The notes: generated from the sequence alone by a model not told the origin. Counted from the stretch's first letter, positions 53,222 to 63,207 are shown. The stretch is DNA of 64,000 bases from Microbulbifer thermotolerans (GCF_900112305.1 NZ_FOKT01000001.1:434001-498000), one strand, 5' to 3'. A program made the numbers and translations.

Positions 53222-53600
53222 TCGGCCTATGAAAAATACGCTCTCCTTCAAAGAGTTCTGGCATTGGCTCACCGAACATCCCAATTGCATTCTGCGCGCA
53301 GGCACCGCCGACTCTGTGGTCTTCGATGATGATGACTACCACTGGCGTTTCAGTGAGGAAGATGTGCGCACTTTGCTTGTGCAGGTGATGCGCGGTAAGC
53401 GCCCGGTTGCGGAAATGTTTATTGAGCCGGAGCATGTGACTGCGGTGAAAATCACACCCGGCGAGAAAGGCGAGTACAACTTCGACCTGGTTGCCGAGAT
53501 ACAGGGGCAGCCGCAGGTAATCTACTACTTTGTGTTGACCCATTCCTATGAAGCGCCGGACCAGAGCCCGCGCGCTTCTGGTCACAGGCGGCTACATTAA
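53214..53600 (+). CDS. Hypothetical protein coupled to flavodoxin
   Basis: A 128-residue soluble protein of unknown family. ATG at 53214 overlaps the flavodoxin stop and has GGAG 4 nt upstream; an alternative ATG at 53229 lacks a ribosome site. The core is SFKEFWHWLTEHPNCIL, a string of Asp (VVFDDDDYHWRF), a helix (EEDVRTLLVQVMRGKRPVAEM) and strands (VTAVKI, YNFDLVAEI, VIYYFVLTHSYE). The coupling suggests a link to flavodoxin function, which is inference. Confidence 0.65.
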   Translation: MTDRPMKNTLSFKEFWHWLTEHPNCILRAGTADSVVFDDDDYHWRFSEEDVRTLLVQVMRGKRPVAEMFIEPEHVTAVKITPGEKGEYNFDLVAEIQGQPQVIYYFVLTHSYEAPDQSPRASGHRRLH

Positions 53601-53670
53601 ACCGTTAGTCGCGGTAGCCCTGTTATTTTCCGCTCACAGCGGCCCGGTGCCGTTGTGTCGATCCAGGAAG

Positions 53671-53813
53671 GCGAGCACAGGTGCTCGCTGTTCGCGCAGC
53701 CTTGCGCTACAGCTCGGTGGACTGTGTCAGTGCCACCCGTCTGAATGTTGTTTCCCCCACTGGCGGTATCCCGCGCTAATAAGCGCACTTAGCCGGGCAA
53801 GCGAGTGCGCTTA
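53671..53813. other. Two perfect inverted repeats between the flavodoxin pair and dapE
   Basis: GCGAGCAC (53671-53678) and GTGCTCGC (53681-53688) form one hairpin. TAAGCGCACT (53780-53789) and AGTGCGCTTA (53804-53813) form another with a 14 nt loop, ending 17 nt from the dapE stop. The second probably marks transcript ends of the convergent genes. Confidence 0.5.
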
Positions 53814-53829
53814 CAGCGGATGATACCGG

Positions 53830-54963
53830 TTACGTCAGCAGGCGGGAAAGAATTTCCCGATACATATCCTTGAGCTTATCCAGATCCTCGGCTTTAACAC
53901 ACTCATCGACTTTGTGAATGGTGGCGTTTACCGGTCCCAGTTCCACCACTTGTGCACCCGTCGGCGCGATAAAGCGGCCGTCGGAGGTGCCACCGGCGGT
54001 GGATAGTTGGGTGTCGAAACCGGCAACGGATCGGATGGCCGCCTGCGCCGCTTCTACCAGGGGACCTTCGGCGGTGAGAAAGGGCTGGCCCGAGAGTTTG
54101 AAGTCGGCTGTGTATTTGAGTCCATGCTTATCGAGAATTGCACGCGTGCGCTCTTCCAGTTCTCCGGCGGTGGTTTCGGTGGAAAAGCGCCAGTTGCACA
54201 CCACTTTTACTTCTCCGGGAATGACATTGGTCGCGCCGGTGCCGCCGTTGATATTGGATACCTGGAAGCTGGTGGCAGGGAAAAAATCGTTGCCCTTGTC
54301 CCATTCCTCGGCAGCGAGTTCAGCCAGTGCCGGTGCCAGCTTGTGGATTGGGTTCTCCGCCAAATGTGGGTAGGCAACATGGCCCTGAATACCATAGACA
54401 GTCAGCTCCAGACCCAGTGAGCCGCGGCGGCCGTTCTTGATGACATCGCCGACGCACGCCGTGCTCGAGGGTTCTCCGACCAGGCAGCAGTCGATCTTCT
54501 CGCCCTGGTCCTCCAGCCATTCAACCACCTTGACGGTGCCGTTGTGGGCTGGCCCTTCTTCGTCGCTGGTGATAAGGAAAGCGATGCGTCCCTTGTGGTC
54601 CGGATGTTTGGCGATGAATTCTTCGCAGGCAACCACCATAGCTGCCAGTGAGCCTTTCATATCCGCCGCACCGCGGCCGTAGAGATAGCCCTCTTCGATA
54701 TGTGCCGCAAAGGGCGGGTGCCGCCAGTTGTCTTCCGGCCCTGTAGGTACCACGTCGGTGTGGCCCGCGAAGGCGAACAGCGGGCCCTGGTTACTGCCTT
54801 CGCGCACGGCCCAGAAGTTGTCAGTGTCTCCGCGGCGCAGCCAGGTGGTTTTGAAGCCGATTTTTTCCAGGCGCTCGACCATCATGGGCATGCAGCCGGC
54901 ATCTTCGGGGGTAACGGATCTAAGGCGGATCAGGTCGCTGGCGAGTTGTATTGTCGGGGTCAT
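53830..54963 (-). CDS. dapE: Succinyl-diaminopimelate desuccinylase
   Basis: A 377-residue zinc peptidase-family enzyme (M20). It removes succinate from N-succinyl-LL-DAP in lysine and peptidoglycan synthesis. Metal ligands lie in [23 protein letters not shown] and TSDEEGPA; the ligand-bearing VGEPSST and [11 protein letters not shown] segments follow. Length matches E. coli DapE (375). It is the last gene in the leftward map-glnD-dap cluster, 150 nt after dapD. Confidence 0.95.
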   Translation of the reverse strand: MTPTIQLASDLIRLRSVTPEDAGCMPMMVERLEKIGFKTTWLRRGDTDNFWAVREGSNQGPLFAFAGHTDVVPTGPEDNWRHPPFAAHIEEGYLYGRGAADMKGSLAAMVVACEEFIAKHPDHKGRIAFLITSDEEGPAHNGTVKVVEWLEDQGEKIDCCLVGEPSSTACVGDVIKNGRRGSLGLELTVYGIQGHVAYPHLAENPIHKLAPALAELAAEEWDKGNDFFPATSFQVSNINGGTGATNVIPGEVKVVCNWRFSTETTAGELEERTRAILDKHGLKYTADFKLSGQPFLTAEGPLVEAAQAAIRSVAGFDTQLSTAGGTSDGRFIAPTGAQVVELGPVNATIHKVDECVKAEDLDKLKDMYREILSRLLT

Positions 54964-54981
54964 AGTGTTGTTACGTGTCAG

Positions 54982-55002
54982 GGAGCCACTGAATAATTCG
55001 CG
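54982..55002. repeat. Possible remnant of an AATTAATCAGAGG element end
   Basis: GGAGCCACTGAATAATTCGCG differs from the left end of the complete element by two bases in 21 when the next three bases are included. No partner end or YTAR duplication is visible, so this is tentative. Confidence 0.35.
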
Positions 55003-55113
55003 TAGGCTTTGCGGTTGATTGTGGAGCGCACCGAACCTTTATTTCCGGAAAGCGCATAGCCAGAGGATCTTCCGGTATAAGGCGCGCCGCTCGCGGTCGC
55101 GGCGCGCTTGGGA

Positions 55114-56145
55114 TTAATTGCTGTGCAGTGCGTCGTTGAGCTCGATGGCACTCTTGTTCGTCAGGCACTCCACCGCGCCGTTGACGGAGTTGCGGCGGAA
55201 AAGGAGGTCGGATCGGCCCGCCAGCTCGCGCGCTTTGATGTGCTCCACCAGCTTTCCGCCTTCGTCCAGCAGCGCCACTTTGGTGCCGGCGGTGATATAG
55301 AGTCCCGCCTCCACGGTGCAGCGGTCGCCCAGGGGGATGCCGATTCCAGCGTTGGCGCCGAGCAGGCAGTTATCGCCGACGGAAATCACGATATTACCGC
55401 CGCCGGACAAGGTGCCCATGGTAGAGCTGCCGCCACCCAAATCCGAGCCCGCACCAACGAACACACCAGCGGAGATACGGCCCTCGATCATGCAGGGACC
55501 TTCGGTGCCTGCGTTAAAGTTGACGAAGCCTTCGTGCATGATGGTGGTGCCTTCGCCCAGATAGGCGCCGAGACGAACACGGGCTGTGTCGGCGATGCGC
55601 ACGCCGGTGGGTACCACGTAGTCGGTCATTTTGGGGAATTTGTCCACACAAGCCACTTCGAGGTATTCGCCTTTGAGGCGCGCTTCCAGTTGGCGCTGTG
55701 GCAACTCTTCCAGGTCTATCGCTCCCTGATTGGTCCAGGCAACATTGGCCAGTACGCCAAAGATGCCATCCAGTTTGGTCTGGTGTGGTTTGACCAAGCG
55801 GTGGGAGAGCAGGTGCAGCTTCAGGTAGGCCTCGGGCACAGACTGCGGTGCCTCGTCACTGCTCAGGACCACAGCCACCAGGGGGCGTTGGCTGGAGGCG
55901 AATTGCTGCAGAATTTGCGCTTGTTCGGCAGCGCCCGCGGCGGTCAGTTTGTCCGCAAGTGGTTGCAGCTGTGCGGTGTCCAACGGCAGGGTGTGGTTAC
56001 CTCCATTGACTTTCAGTGTTTCGCTGACCACGGCGGCGATGTCGGCCGAGGGCTGGAACAGTGGTTGCGGATAGTAAACTTCCAGCCACTCCCCCTTACT
56101 GTTGCAGGTGCCGACACCGAAACCAATGCTGTACATGTCGCTCAT
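55114..56145 (-). CDS. dapD: Tetrahydrodipicolinate N-succinyltransferase, long (Pseudomonas) type
   Basis: A 343-residue hexapeptide-repeat acyltransferase that succinylates tetrahydrodipicolinate in lysine/DAP synthesis. The left-handed beta-helix spans about 165-300 (VVPTGVRIADTARVRLGAYLGEGTTIMHEG; CMIEGRISAGVFVGAGSDLGGGSSTMG). The N-terminal 160 residues carry the extra domain of the long DapD type seen in Pseudomonas rather than the 274-residue enteric type. It is followed by dapE in the same direction; an arsC-like gene precedes it. Confidence 0.95.
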   Translation of the reverse strand: MSDMYSIGFGVGTCNSKGEWLEVYYPQPLFQPSADIAAVVSETLKVNGGNHTLPLDTAQLQPLADKLTAAGAAEQAQILQQFASSQRPLVAVVLSSDEAPQSVPEAYLKLHLLSHRLVKPHQTKLDGIFGVLANVAWTNQGAIDLEELPQRQLEARLKGEYLEVACVDKFPKMTDYVVPTGVRIADTARVRLGAYLGEGTTIMHEGFVNFNAGTEGPCMIEGRISAGVFVGAGSDLGGGSSTMGTLSGGGNIVISVGDNCLLGANAGIGIPLGDRCTVEAGLYITAGTKVALLDEGGKLVEHIKARELAGRSDLLFRRNSVNGAVECLTNKSAIELNDALHSN

Positions 56146-56161
56146 GGTGGATTTCCTTTTT

Positions 56162-56503
56162 CTAGATCAGTTGGGAGAAGGCGGCTTCCTTGAAGCCAAA
56201 CAATGTGGTGCCGACGGAAACGGTGACGGGGCGTTTGATGAGAGTGGGGGTTGTCAGGGCGAGCGCCAGGGCCGCCTTGTCATCCATTCCCTGTTTCTGC
56301 TCGTCGCTCAGTGCGCGCCAGCTGGTGGAGCGGCGGTTGAGTACTTCCTGCCAGCCGAATTGTTCCAGCCAGGATTCCAGCGGCACTGTTTCCATGCCGT
56401 CCTCGCGAAAATCGTGGAATTGATATTGGATACCATTGTTTTCCAGCCATTTGCGGGCTTTCTTGACGGTGTCGCAGTTCTTGATGCCGTAGAGCGTAAT
56501 CAC
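56162..56503 (-). CDS. ArsC/Spx-family protein, YffB-like
   Basis: A 113-residue thioredoxin-fold protein that begins with GTG (ITLYGIKNCDTVKKARKWL), AAGG 7 nt upstream. It has a single Cys in KNCDT, matching E. coli YffB, and ends LIKRPVTVSVGTTLFGFKE, with the Arg of the ArsC family. YffB-type proteins are glutathione-linked reductases without proven arsenate activity. It lies between nth and dapD; in many gammaproteobacteria this gene neighbours dapE. Confidence 0.88.
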   Translation of the reverse strand: MITLYGIKNCDTVKKARKWLENNGIQYQFHDFREDGMETVPLESWLEQFGWQEVLNRRSTSWRALSDEQKQGMDDKAALALALTTPTLIKRPVTVSVGTTLFGFKEAAFSQLI

Positions 56504-56505
56504 AA

Positions 56506-57174
56506 TCAGGCCTTTTTGGTTTTCTTGGGTTTTTTGCGGTTCGGGTAACAGGTGGTACAGATCTCGCACACGGTGCCGTCGCAGCCGCGCGCAGTGCAGT
56601 ATTCGCGCCCGTAAAAAATGATCTGTAAATGCAGTTTGTTCCAGTGTTCGCGGGGAAAGAGCCGCTTCAGGTCTTTCTCTGTCTGCGCGACATTTTTGCC
56701 GCTGGTGAGGCCCCAGCGCTGTGCCAGCCGGTGGATATGGGTATCCACTGGAAAGGCCGGGTGGCCAAAGGCCTGGGACATAACGACACTGGCGGTCTTG
56801 TGGCCCACGCCGGGCAGGGTTTCCAGTGCGGCCATATTTTCCGGCACCTGGCCGTGGTATTCGTTGACCAAAATCTGCGAGAGTCTGCTGATGGCCCTGG
56901 ATTTCTGCGGTGACAGGCCGCAGGGGCGGATAACTTCCTGGATCTTTTCCACTGGCACCTGTGCCATATCCGCCGGGTTATCCGCCAGCTGCCACAACGA
57001 CGGAGTGACTTGGTTGACGCGTTCATCGGTGCATTGCGCCGAAAGCAGTACAGCCACCAGCAGTGTATAGGGGTCTTTGTGGTCCAGGGGGATGGGGGTC
57101 TCCGGGTAGAGTTGGTCCAGTTTTTGTTGGATAAACGCCACCCGCTCCCGTTTGAGTAAGTTTTTTCCCGACAT
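56506..57174 (-). CDS. nth: Endonuclease III, variant iron-sulfur loop
   Basis: A 222-residue DNA glycosylase/AP lyase for oxidised pyrimidines. The helix-hairpin-helix is LPGVGHKTASVVM with catalytic K126; the catalytic Asp is D144 in VDTHIHRL. The C-terminal cysteines are C193, C198, C203, C206 and C209 (EYCTARGCDGTVCEICTTC), a spacing unlike the C-X6-C-X2-C-X5-C cluster of E. coli Nth, so the cluster ligands need checking. A basic tail (NRKKPKKTKK) follows. It is located between dapC and the arsC-like gene. Confidence 0.92.
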   Translation of the reverse strand: MSGKNLLKRERVAFIQQKLDQLYPETPIPLDHKDPYTLLVAVLLSAQCTDERVNQVTPSLWQLADNPADMAQVPVEKIQEVIRPCGLSPQKSRAISRLSQILVNEYHGQVPENMAALETLPGVGHKTASVVMSQAFGHPAFPVDTHIHRLAQRWGLTSGKNVAQTEKDLKRLFPREHWNKLHLQIIFYGREYCTARGCDGTVCEICTTCYPNRKKPKKTKKA

Positions 57175-57224
57175 TTTTCCTGCTTATTCCAGTTGGGATC
57201 TCCGTCGCTGTGCGTTTGCTGTTT

Positions 57225-58397
57225 TTACCCGCAGAATGCCCGGATACGTTTCGCTGCCTCGACGCACTCGTCCAGAGTCGCGACCAGTGCCATGCGCACA
57301 TATTCACGGCCGGGATTGACGCCGCCCACCTCGCGTGCGAGGAAGGCGCCGGGAAGCACGGTGATATTTTGCTGGCGATAGAGTTCGCGCGCAAAATTCT
57401 CTCCATCTCCCACTTTCGGCCACAAATAGAAACCTGCCTGGGGCTGCCGCACGTCCAGGCAGCCATCGAGAATTTCCAGCACCTGGATAAATTTTTGCGC
57501 GTAAAGAGCGCGATTATGCCGCACGTGCTGCTCGTCCTGCCAGGCGGCAATAGAGGCGTACTGGCTCGGCAGCGCCATAGCACAGCCGTGGTAAGTGCGG
57601 TAAAGCAGAAATTTTTTCAGTATTTCGGCATCGCCAGCGACAAAGCCCGAGCGCAGCCCCGGCAGATTGGAGCGTTTGGAAAGGCTGTGGAACACCACAC
57701 ACCGGGAAAAATCATCGCGCCCCAGTTGCTGGCAGACTTGCAGTAGTCCCATCGGGGGCTGCTCTTCATCGAAGTAAAGTTCTGAGTAGCATTCATCGGA
57801 GGCGATGACGAAGTCGTAGCGGTCCGCAAGTTCGATAAGTTGGCGCAGATCCGCTTCATCCAGCAGGGCGCCTGTGGGGTTGCCTGGGGTGCAGATATAC
57901 AGTAGTTCACAGTCGTGCCAGACCTGTTCCGGCACGGAGGCGAAATCCGGTTTGAAGTCTGTTTCCGCAACGCAGTTGATGAAATGCGGGCTGGCCGCGG
58001 CGAGCAGGGCTGCGCCCTCGTATATTTGGTAGAAGGGGTTGGGGATCAGTACCTTGGCGCCCGGAGAAACCACCGCCTGTGCAAAGGCGAAGAGTGCTTC
58101 GCGGGTGCCGTTGACTGGTAGCACTTGACTGTCCGCGCAGACAGCTTCGAGCTGAAAGCGTTTGCACAGCCACTTGGCGATGGCTTGTCGCAGAGGGTCT
58201 ATGCCCTTGGTAGCCGGGTAGGCGGAAAGTTTGTCCAGGTTGTCGATCAACTCGTCGCGCACGAATACTGGCGGGGTGTGTTTGGGCTCCCCGATGGACA
58301 GGGCAATCGGTTGCTTTTCAGCCGGCACCAGGCCCTTTTTTAGGGCTGCCAGTTTGGTAAACGGATAGGGCTGTAGTTTATCGATATTTGGATACAT
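57225..58397 (-). CDS. dapC: N-succinyldiaminopimelate aminotransferase
   Basis: A 390-residue class I/II PLP aminotransferase. It starts MYPNIDKLQPYPFTKLAALK, the opening usual for DapC. Motifs are NGTREALFAFAQAV, NPFYQIYEGAAL, CTPGNPTGALLDE, ASDECYSELYFDE and the PLP lysine K241 in FHSLSKRSNLPGLRSGF. It transfers an amino group from glutamate to N-succinyl-2-amino-6-oxopimelate in the DAP pathway. It sits next to glnD, as in Pseudomonas. Confidence 0.93.
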   Translation of the reverse strand: MYPNIDKLQPYPFTKLAALKKGLVPAEKQPIALSIGEPKHTPPVFVRDELIDNLDKLSAYPATKGIDPLRQAIAKWLCKRFQLEAVCADSQVLPVNGTREALFAFAQAVVSPGAKVLIPNPFYQIYEGAALLAAASPHFINCVAETDFKPDFASVPEQVWHDCELLYICTPGNPTGALLDEADLRQLIELADRYDFVIASDECYSELYFDEEQPPMGLLQVCQQLGRDDFSRCVVFHSLSKRSNLPGLRSGFVAGDAEILKKFLLYRTYHGCAMALPSQYASIAAWQDEQHVRHNRALYAQKFIQVLEILDGCLDVRQPQAGFYLWPKVGDGENFARELYRQQNITVLPGAFLAREVGGVNPGREYVRMALVATLDECVEAAKRIRAFCG

Positions 58398-58473
58398 GTT
58401 CGCGTTTCCTGTCCGTGATCCTTGGGTGGTGCCGGCGGTTGCCTGCTATTCCGGCGCTGGGGCTGTGTCGCTG

Positions 58474-61191
58474 TTATTGATGGTTGATTTGGTGCGCGTC
58501 CAGTTCGCGGCAGATGACTTCTTCCAGTTTGCGATTGGCGGCTTCGTCCAGTAATGGCTGGCCGCGGGCATCGGTGATATGGAAGATGTCTTCCACGCGT
58601 TCGCCCAGGGTGGAGATTTTGGCATTGTGCAGGCGCAGGTCGTGGGCGAGAAAGATACGCGCAATTCGCGCCAGCAGGCCCGGCCTGTCAGCGCTGGTAA
58701 TCTCCAGGGTGCTGTAGTGGTTGCCGGGGTCGGTGGAAAGCTGGGCCCGGCTCTCCAGTTCGAACATTTTCAGGCGGCGCGGTGTCCTGCGCTGGATGAC
58801 TTTGGAGTAATCTTCGACCAGTGCCAGTTCCCGCTGCAGAGTGTTGCGGATTTGCTCCAGGCGCCGGGGTTCGTCCAGTAGCGGTTGTCCCGATTCGTCC
58901 AGTACGTAAAACGTGTCTAGTGTGTAGCCGGACGCGGAGCTGTACAGTCGCGCGTCGTGGATGTTCAGATTGAGCATATCGAGACCGGTAACCACGGCCG
59001 CGAAGACGTTGGCTCTGTCCGGGGTGTAAACGAATACTTCGGTGGCGCCGTCGTGTTCGCCGGGGCCCGAGTTGCGGGTCAGCACCAGGGTATCCTTTTG
59101 GTCGCCCCGGCCGCGGCTGCTGTGCAGTTGGTGTATGGCGGCGGTGTGCCAGGTGATATTGTCGGCACTCTCGCGCACAAAGTAGTCCTCGCCCATCTGA
59201 GCCCAGATGTTTTCGACGGCACCGATCGGCAGCCCCATGGCGCGCAGCATGTTGCGCGCCTGGCTGCGGGTCTCTTCAATAATCTCCTCGCGATCGATGG
59301 GGTTTTCCAGGCCCCGGCGCAGGGCGCGTTGCGTCGCCTGGTAAAGTTGACGCATCAGGCTGGCGCGCCAGCTGTTCCACAGATCCGGGTTGGTGGCATT
59401 GATATCGGCTACGGTGAGGGCGTAGAGATAGTCGAGGTGCTCGCGGTCACCCACTTCGCGAGCGAAATCGTGTACCACTTCCGGATCGCTGATATCTTGT
59501 TTCTGCGAAACATGGCTCATCAATAGGTGCTTTTCCACCAGCCAGCACACCAGGCGCCGGTCTCTGCCAGGCAACTGATGGCGGCGGCAGAAGGCATCGG
59601 CATCCGCTACGCCCAGCTTGGAGTGATCGCCGCCGCGTCCTTTGGCGATATCGTGATAGAGGCCGGCGATATACAGAAGCTCCGGTTTGCGCATGCGCGA
59701 CAAAATTTCGGCCGCGATAGGAAATTTTTGCCAGGCCTCCGGGCTGCGGAAAGCGCGCATATTGCGCACTACCTGCAGGGTGTGCGCGTCCACGGTATAA
59801 ATATGAAAAAGGTCGTGTTGCATTTGCCCGGTCACCCGGCCGAATTCCGGCAGGTAGCGGCCGAGAATACCGTAGCGGGTCATGCGGGAAAGCTGGGTGG
59901 AGAGGCCGCGGGGGGAGCGCAGCAGTTGCATAAACAGCTCCGCATTGCACGGGTCGGCGCGGAAGCGTTCATCGATCAGGTGACGGTGTTCGCGGATCAG
60001 GCGGATGGTGGAGGCGCGCACGTCCCGGATCTCGGGTTTTTCCGCCATGAGTACAAAGATTTCCAGCAGCGCTGAGGGGGTCTCGGTGAAGACGCGGGTC
60101 TGGGTGACTTCAATGGTGTTGTCGCGCAGCTGGAAGCGCTCGTTAATCGGCTTGACTACCTGGTGTTGGCCGCGTTGCAGTATGGCCTCATTCAGGAATT
60201 GCAGCAGCACGTCGTTCAGTTCCCGCAGTGCCATCACGATGCGGTAGTAGTTGTGCATGAATTGTTCCACCGCCAGTTGGGTACCGCTGTCCACGTAGCC
60301 GAATTGCTTTGCCAGTTCGCGCTGATAGTCGAACAACAGCCGCTCCTCGGCGCGTCCGGCCAGCAGGTGTAACCCATAGCGGACCCGCCAGAGGAAGTCT
60401 TCCCCGGACTGAAGAATCGCGAATTCATCTTCGGTAAAGAAGCCTTGGCCCTGCAGTTGCTTGAGCGTGCGCACTTGGAAATAGCGCTTGGCTACCCAGC
60501 CGATGGTTTGAATATCGCGTAGGCCGCCGGGGGAGTTTTTGATATTGGGCTCAAGGATGTATTCCGCCGCCTGCTGCTTGTTGTGGCGGTCGCACTGCTC
60601 GGCGTATTTGGCGGAAAAGAATTGCTCTGCCGGCCACAACTTATCGGGAGCCAAACCTTCGGTGAGCCGTTCGCGCAAGCTGTCGTCACCCACAACGGTG
60701 CGGCACTCCATCAGGTTGGTTGCCACCGTGATGTCTTCGGCGGCCAGTTCCAGACAGTGGTCAATGGTGCGCACCGAGTGACCGATATCCAGCCCCAGAT
60801 CCCAGAGAAACGCCACCAACCGCTCGATATTGTCGATAGTGTCCGGGGCGGCGGAGCCGTCGGTCAGTATCAACAGATCGATATCCGAGTGGGGGTGCAG
60901 CTCTCCGCGGCCGTAGCCGCCCACTGCCAGCAGACTGATACCGTTCGGCCAGTCGTATTGATACCAGGCGTAATGCAGAAGGCAGTCGATGAATAGCGCC
61001 CGCTCGTGCACCAGTGTACGCACATCTTCCCCTTCGCGGAAACGCTCCGCCATCTGGGTGTCGGCGGCGGCGAAGGCGTCTTTGAAAATGGTGAGCGGGG
61101 GCTTGACGCCTTCAGTGAGGGCCTTGCGGAAGCGGCCCTGATCGAAGAAGAACAGGGGGCGTTCGAAGTAGGGGGTGTTGGCCAGCTGCAT
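58474..61191 (-). CDS. glnD: [Protein-PII] uridylyltransferase / uridylyl-removing enzyme
   Basis: A 905-residue nitrogen sensor. The nucleotidyltransferase domain has GGYGRGELHPHSDIDLLILTD (about 77-97), the HD domain has YHDIAKGRGGDHSKLG (about 515-530), and two ACT domains lie at the C-terminus (TEVFVYTPDRANVFAAVVTG and LEITSADRPGLLARIARIF). It uridylylates PII proteins under nitrogen limitation and deuridylylates them when glutamine is high. Length is close to E. coli GlnD (890). It lies between map and dapC in the usual gammaproteobacterial order. Confidence 0.96.
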   Translation of the reverse strand: MQLANTPYFERPLFFFDQGRFRKALTEGVKPPLTIFKDAFAAADTQMAERFREGEDVRTLVHERALFIDCLLHYAWYQYDWPNGISLLAVGGYGRGELHPHSDIDLLILTDGSAAPDTIDNIERLVAFLWDLGLDIGHSVRTIDHCLELAAEDITVATNLMECRTVVGDDSLRERLTEGLAPDKLWPAEQFFSAKYAEQCDRHNKQQAAEYILEPNIKNSPGGLRDIQTIGWVAKRYFQVRTLKQLQGQGFFTEDEFAILQSGEDFLWRVRYGLHLLAGRAEERLLFDYQRELAKQFGYVDSGTQLAVEQFMHNYYRIVMALRELNDVLLQFLNEAILQRGQHQVVKPINERFQLRDNTIEVTQTRVFTETPSALLEIFVLMAEKPEIRDVRASTIRLIREHRHLIDERFRADPCNAELFMQLLRSPRGLSTQLSRMTRYGILGRYLPEFGRVTGQMQHDLFHIYTVDAHTLQVVRNMRAFRSPEAWQKFPIAAEILSRMRKPELLYIAGLYHDIAKGRGGDHSKLGVADADAFCRRHQLPGRDRRLVCWLVEKHLLMSHVSQKQDISDPEVVHDFAREVGDREHLDYLYALTVADINATNPDLWNSWRASLMRQLYQATQRALRRGLENPIDREEIIEETRSQARNMLRAMGLPIGAVENIWAQMGEDYFVRESADNITWHTAAIHQLHSSRGRGDQKDTLVLTRNSGPGEHDGATEVFVYTPDRANVFAAVVTGLDMLNLNIHDARLYSSASGYTLDTFYVLDESGQPLLDEPRRLEQIRNTLQRELALVEDYSKVIQRRTPRRLKMFELESRAQLSTDPGNHYSTLEITSADRPGLLARIARIFLAHDLRLHNAKISTLGERVEDIFHITDARGQPLLDEAANRKLEEVICRELDAHQINHQ

Positions 61192-61381
61192 CTTGGTTTA
61201 TTCAGGGATTCGCAGTGCCATTGAGCAGGCTCGAGGTGGCCGCCCTGGCTGAAGTTACTGTTCGCGGCGCGCGCTGCCAGTGTGCCCCTTTGCGCTTGCG
61301 CGGCCGTCCGTGACCTCAGGCGAGCGGCGCCCGCAGTGGGGCCAGGGCGTCGGGCTATAGGCTTGTTCCAGGCTCAGGGTC

Positions 61382-62149
61382 TCAAAAATGTTCTTCACTG
61401 CGCGCTGTCAGAACTTCTACGCCACTGCTAGTGACCACCATAGTGTGCTCCCATTGGGCGGACAGGCGGCGGTCCTTAGTAATAGCGGTCCAGCCATCGC
61501 CGAGAACGCGGGTGGCGGCCTTGCCGGCGTTGATCATCGGCTCGATGGTAAAAGTCATGCCTTCCTTCAACACTTCACCGGTGCCTGGCTTGCCATAGTG
61601 GAGCACCTGCGGGTCCTCGTGAAAGACGTCGCCAATGCCGTGGCCGCAAAAATCGCGCACCACGGAATAGTAGTTCTTTTCCGCGTGCTGTTGGATCACG
61701 TGGCCGATATCGCCGAGTGTGGTGCCGGGGCGCACGATATCGATCGCCTTGTACAGACATTCTTGAGTCACCCGCACCAGGCGCTCTGCGTGGGGGGCCG
61801 GCTTGCCAACAAAGAACATCTTGCTGGTGTCGCCGTACCAGCCGTCCTTGATGACGGTGACATCGATATTGATGATGTCGCCCTTTTTCAGGATTTTGCT
61901 TTCCGATGGAATGCCGTGGCAGACCACTTCGTTGACAGACGTACAGATGGATTTTGGAAATCCGCGGTAGCCGAGGCAGGCGGGAATGGCTTTTTGCACA
62001 TTGACTATATGGTCGTGGCAGCGCCTGTCCAGTTCCTCTGTGGAGACGCCGGGGACAACGTACTCGCCGATCATTTCCAGCACTTCCGCGGCCAGGCGGC
62101 CGGCAATACGCATTTTGGCGATCTGTTCCGGAGTCTTGATAGCTGTCAT
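61382..62149 (-). CDS. map: Methionine aminopeptidase type I
   Basis: A 255-residue enzyme that removes N-terminal Met from new proteins. The pita-bread fold has INIDVTVIKDGWYGDTSKMF (metal ligands Asp), DFCGHGIG (His), TFTIEPMI (Glu) and WTAITKDRRLSAQWEHT (Glu). The ATG at 62149 gives MTAIKTPEQIAKMR, the family start. It is divergent from rpsB across about 300 bp, the same arrangement as in E. coli and Pseudomonas. Confidence 0.96.
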   Translation of the reverse strand: MTAIKTPEQIAKMRIAGRLAAEVLEMIGEYVVPGVSTEELDRRCHDHIVNVQKAIPACLGYRGFPKSICTSVNEVVCHGIPSESKILKKGDIINIDVTVIKDGWYGDTSKMFFVGKPAPHAERLVRVTQECLYKAIDIVRPGTTLGDIGHVIQQHAEKNYYSVVRDFCGHGIGDVFHEDPQVLHYGKPGTGEVLKEGMTFTIEPMINAGKAATRVLGDGWTAITKDRRLSAQWEHTMVVTSSGVEVLTARSEEHF

Positions 62150-62317
62150 GGAAAATCCTTGCTGTTTGGCGTGGCGCCGTATTGTAGCGGATTGGCCGGG
62201 GGAGGGCACTCCGGGACGGGCGGCTTTTGCGCTTGGGGCGGGTAAACTGCGCCCGGACCGCGGAGAGTCTTGGTGGGCTCTTCCGGTGCGGGGGCGAATA
62301 TGGTATAAAGCGCGCCG

Positions 62318-62336
62318 CTCCGGGGCTGTCCCGGAG
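62318..62336 (+). promoter_or_regulatory. Structured leader of rpsB
   Basis: A hairpin with arms CTCCGGG (62318-62324) and CCCGGAG (62330-62336) begins just after a TATAAAG element (62304-62310). The region to the start codon at 62455 is about 120 nt and G/T-rich. E. coli rpsB has a conserved, S2-controlled leader in the same place; homology here is inferred by position only. Confidence 0.5.
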
Positions 62337-62454
62337 TGAGTTTAATGCCGCACACACATCGGCACATGCGTCTGGGTGCTCTGTCCAATTCGGCTGGATG
62401 GGGTTGGTGCATGGGATGTGTGGAGGAGTAACCCGTACAATCGAGGTGTTTGTT

Positions 62455-63207
62455 ATGCCGCAAGTCAGCATGCGCGATATGCTGCAGGCTGGTGTCCACT
62501 TTGGTCACCAGACCCGCTACTGGAACCCGAAGATGGGTCAATATATCTTCGGTGCCCGCAACAAGATTCACATCATCAACCTTGAGCACACTGTTCCGGC
62601 TTTTAATGAGGCCCTGCAGGTTATCAAGGGAATGGCCGCTCAGAAAAAGAAAATTCTGTTCGTAGGCACCAAGCGCGCCGCGCAGAAATCCGTCAAGGAG
62701 CAGGCCGAGCGCTGTGGCATGCCCTATGTCAGCAACCGCTGGCTGGGTGGTATGCTCACTAACTACAAGACTATCCGTGCCTCTATCAAGCGTTACCGCG
62801 ACCTGGAGACTCAATCCCAGGACGGTACTTTTGACAAGTTGACCAAGAAAGAAGCGCTGATGCGCACCCGTGCCATGGAGAAGTTGGAGCGCTCTATCGG
62901 CGGTATCAAGGATATGGCTGGCCTGCCGGATGCGCTCTTTGTCATCGATGTTGAGCACGAGCGCATCGCTATTCAGGAAGCCAACAAACTGGGCATCCCT
63001 GTAATCGGTGTAGTGGATACCAATAGCAACCCGGATGGCGTTGACTATGTTATCCCTGGCAACGACGATGCCATCCGTGCCATCAAGCTGTACACCACCG
63101 CTGTAGCGGATGCTGTGGTTGCCGGTACTGCTGAGGCAGGCGGCAGTGCGGCCGCGGATGAATATGTCGAAGCAAGTGACGACGAGGCCGCTGCGGATTC
63201 CGAGTAA
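62455..63207 (+). CDS. rpsB: 30S ribosomal protein S2
   Basis: A 250-residue protein beginning [26 protein letters not shown], with [40 protein letters not shown] and [30 protein letters not shown]. It matches the family, with an added acidic tail (about 20 residues, [14 protein letters not shown]). The ribosome site GAGGTG lies 6 nt upstream. tsf follows after a terminator-like hairpin, as in most bacteria. Confidence 0.98.
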   Translation: MPQVSMRDMLQAGVHFGHQTRYWNPKMGQYIFGARNKIHIINLEHTVPAFNEALQVIKGMAAQKKKILFVGTKRAAQKSVKEQAERCGMPYVSNRWLGGMLTNYKTIRASIKRYRDLETQSQDGTFDKLTKKEALMRTRAMEKLERSIGGIKDMAGLPDALFVIDVEHERIAIQEANKLGIPVIGVVDTNSNPDGVDYVIPGNDDAIRAIKLYTTAVADAVVAGTAEAGGSAAADEYVEASDDEAAADSE

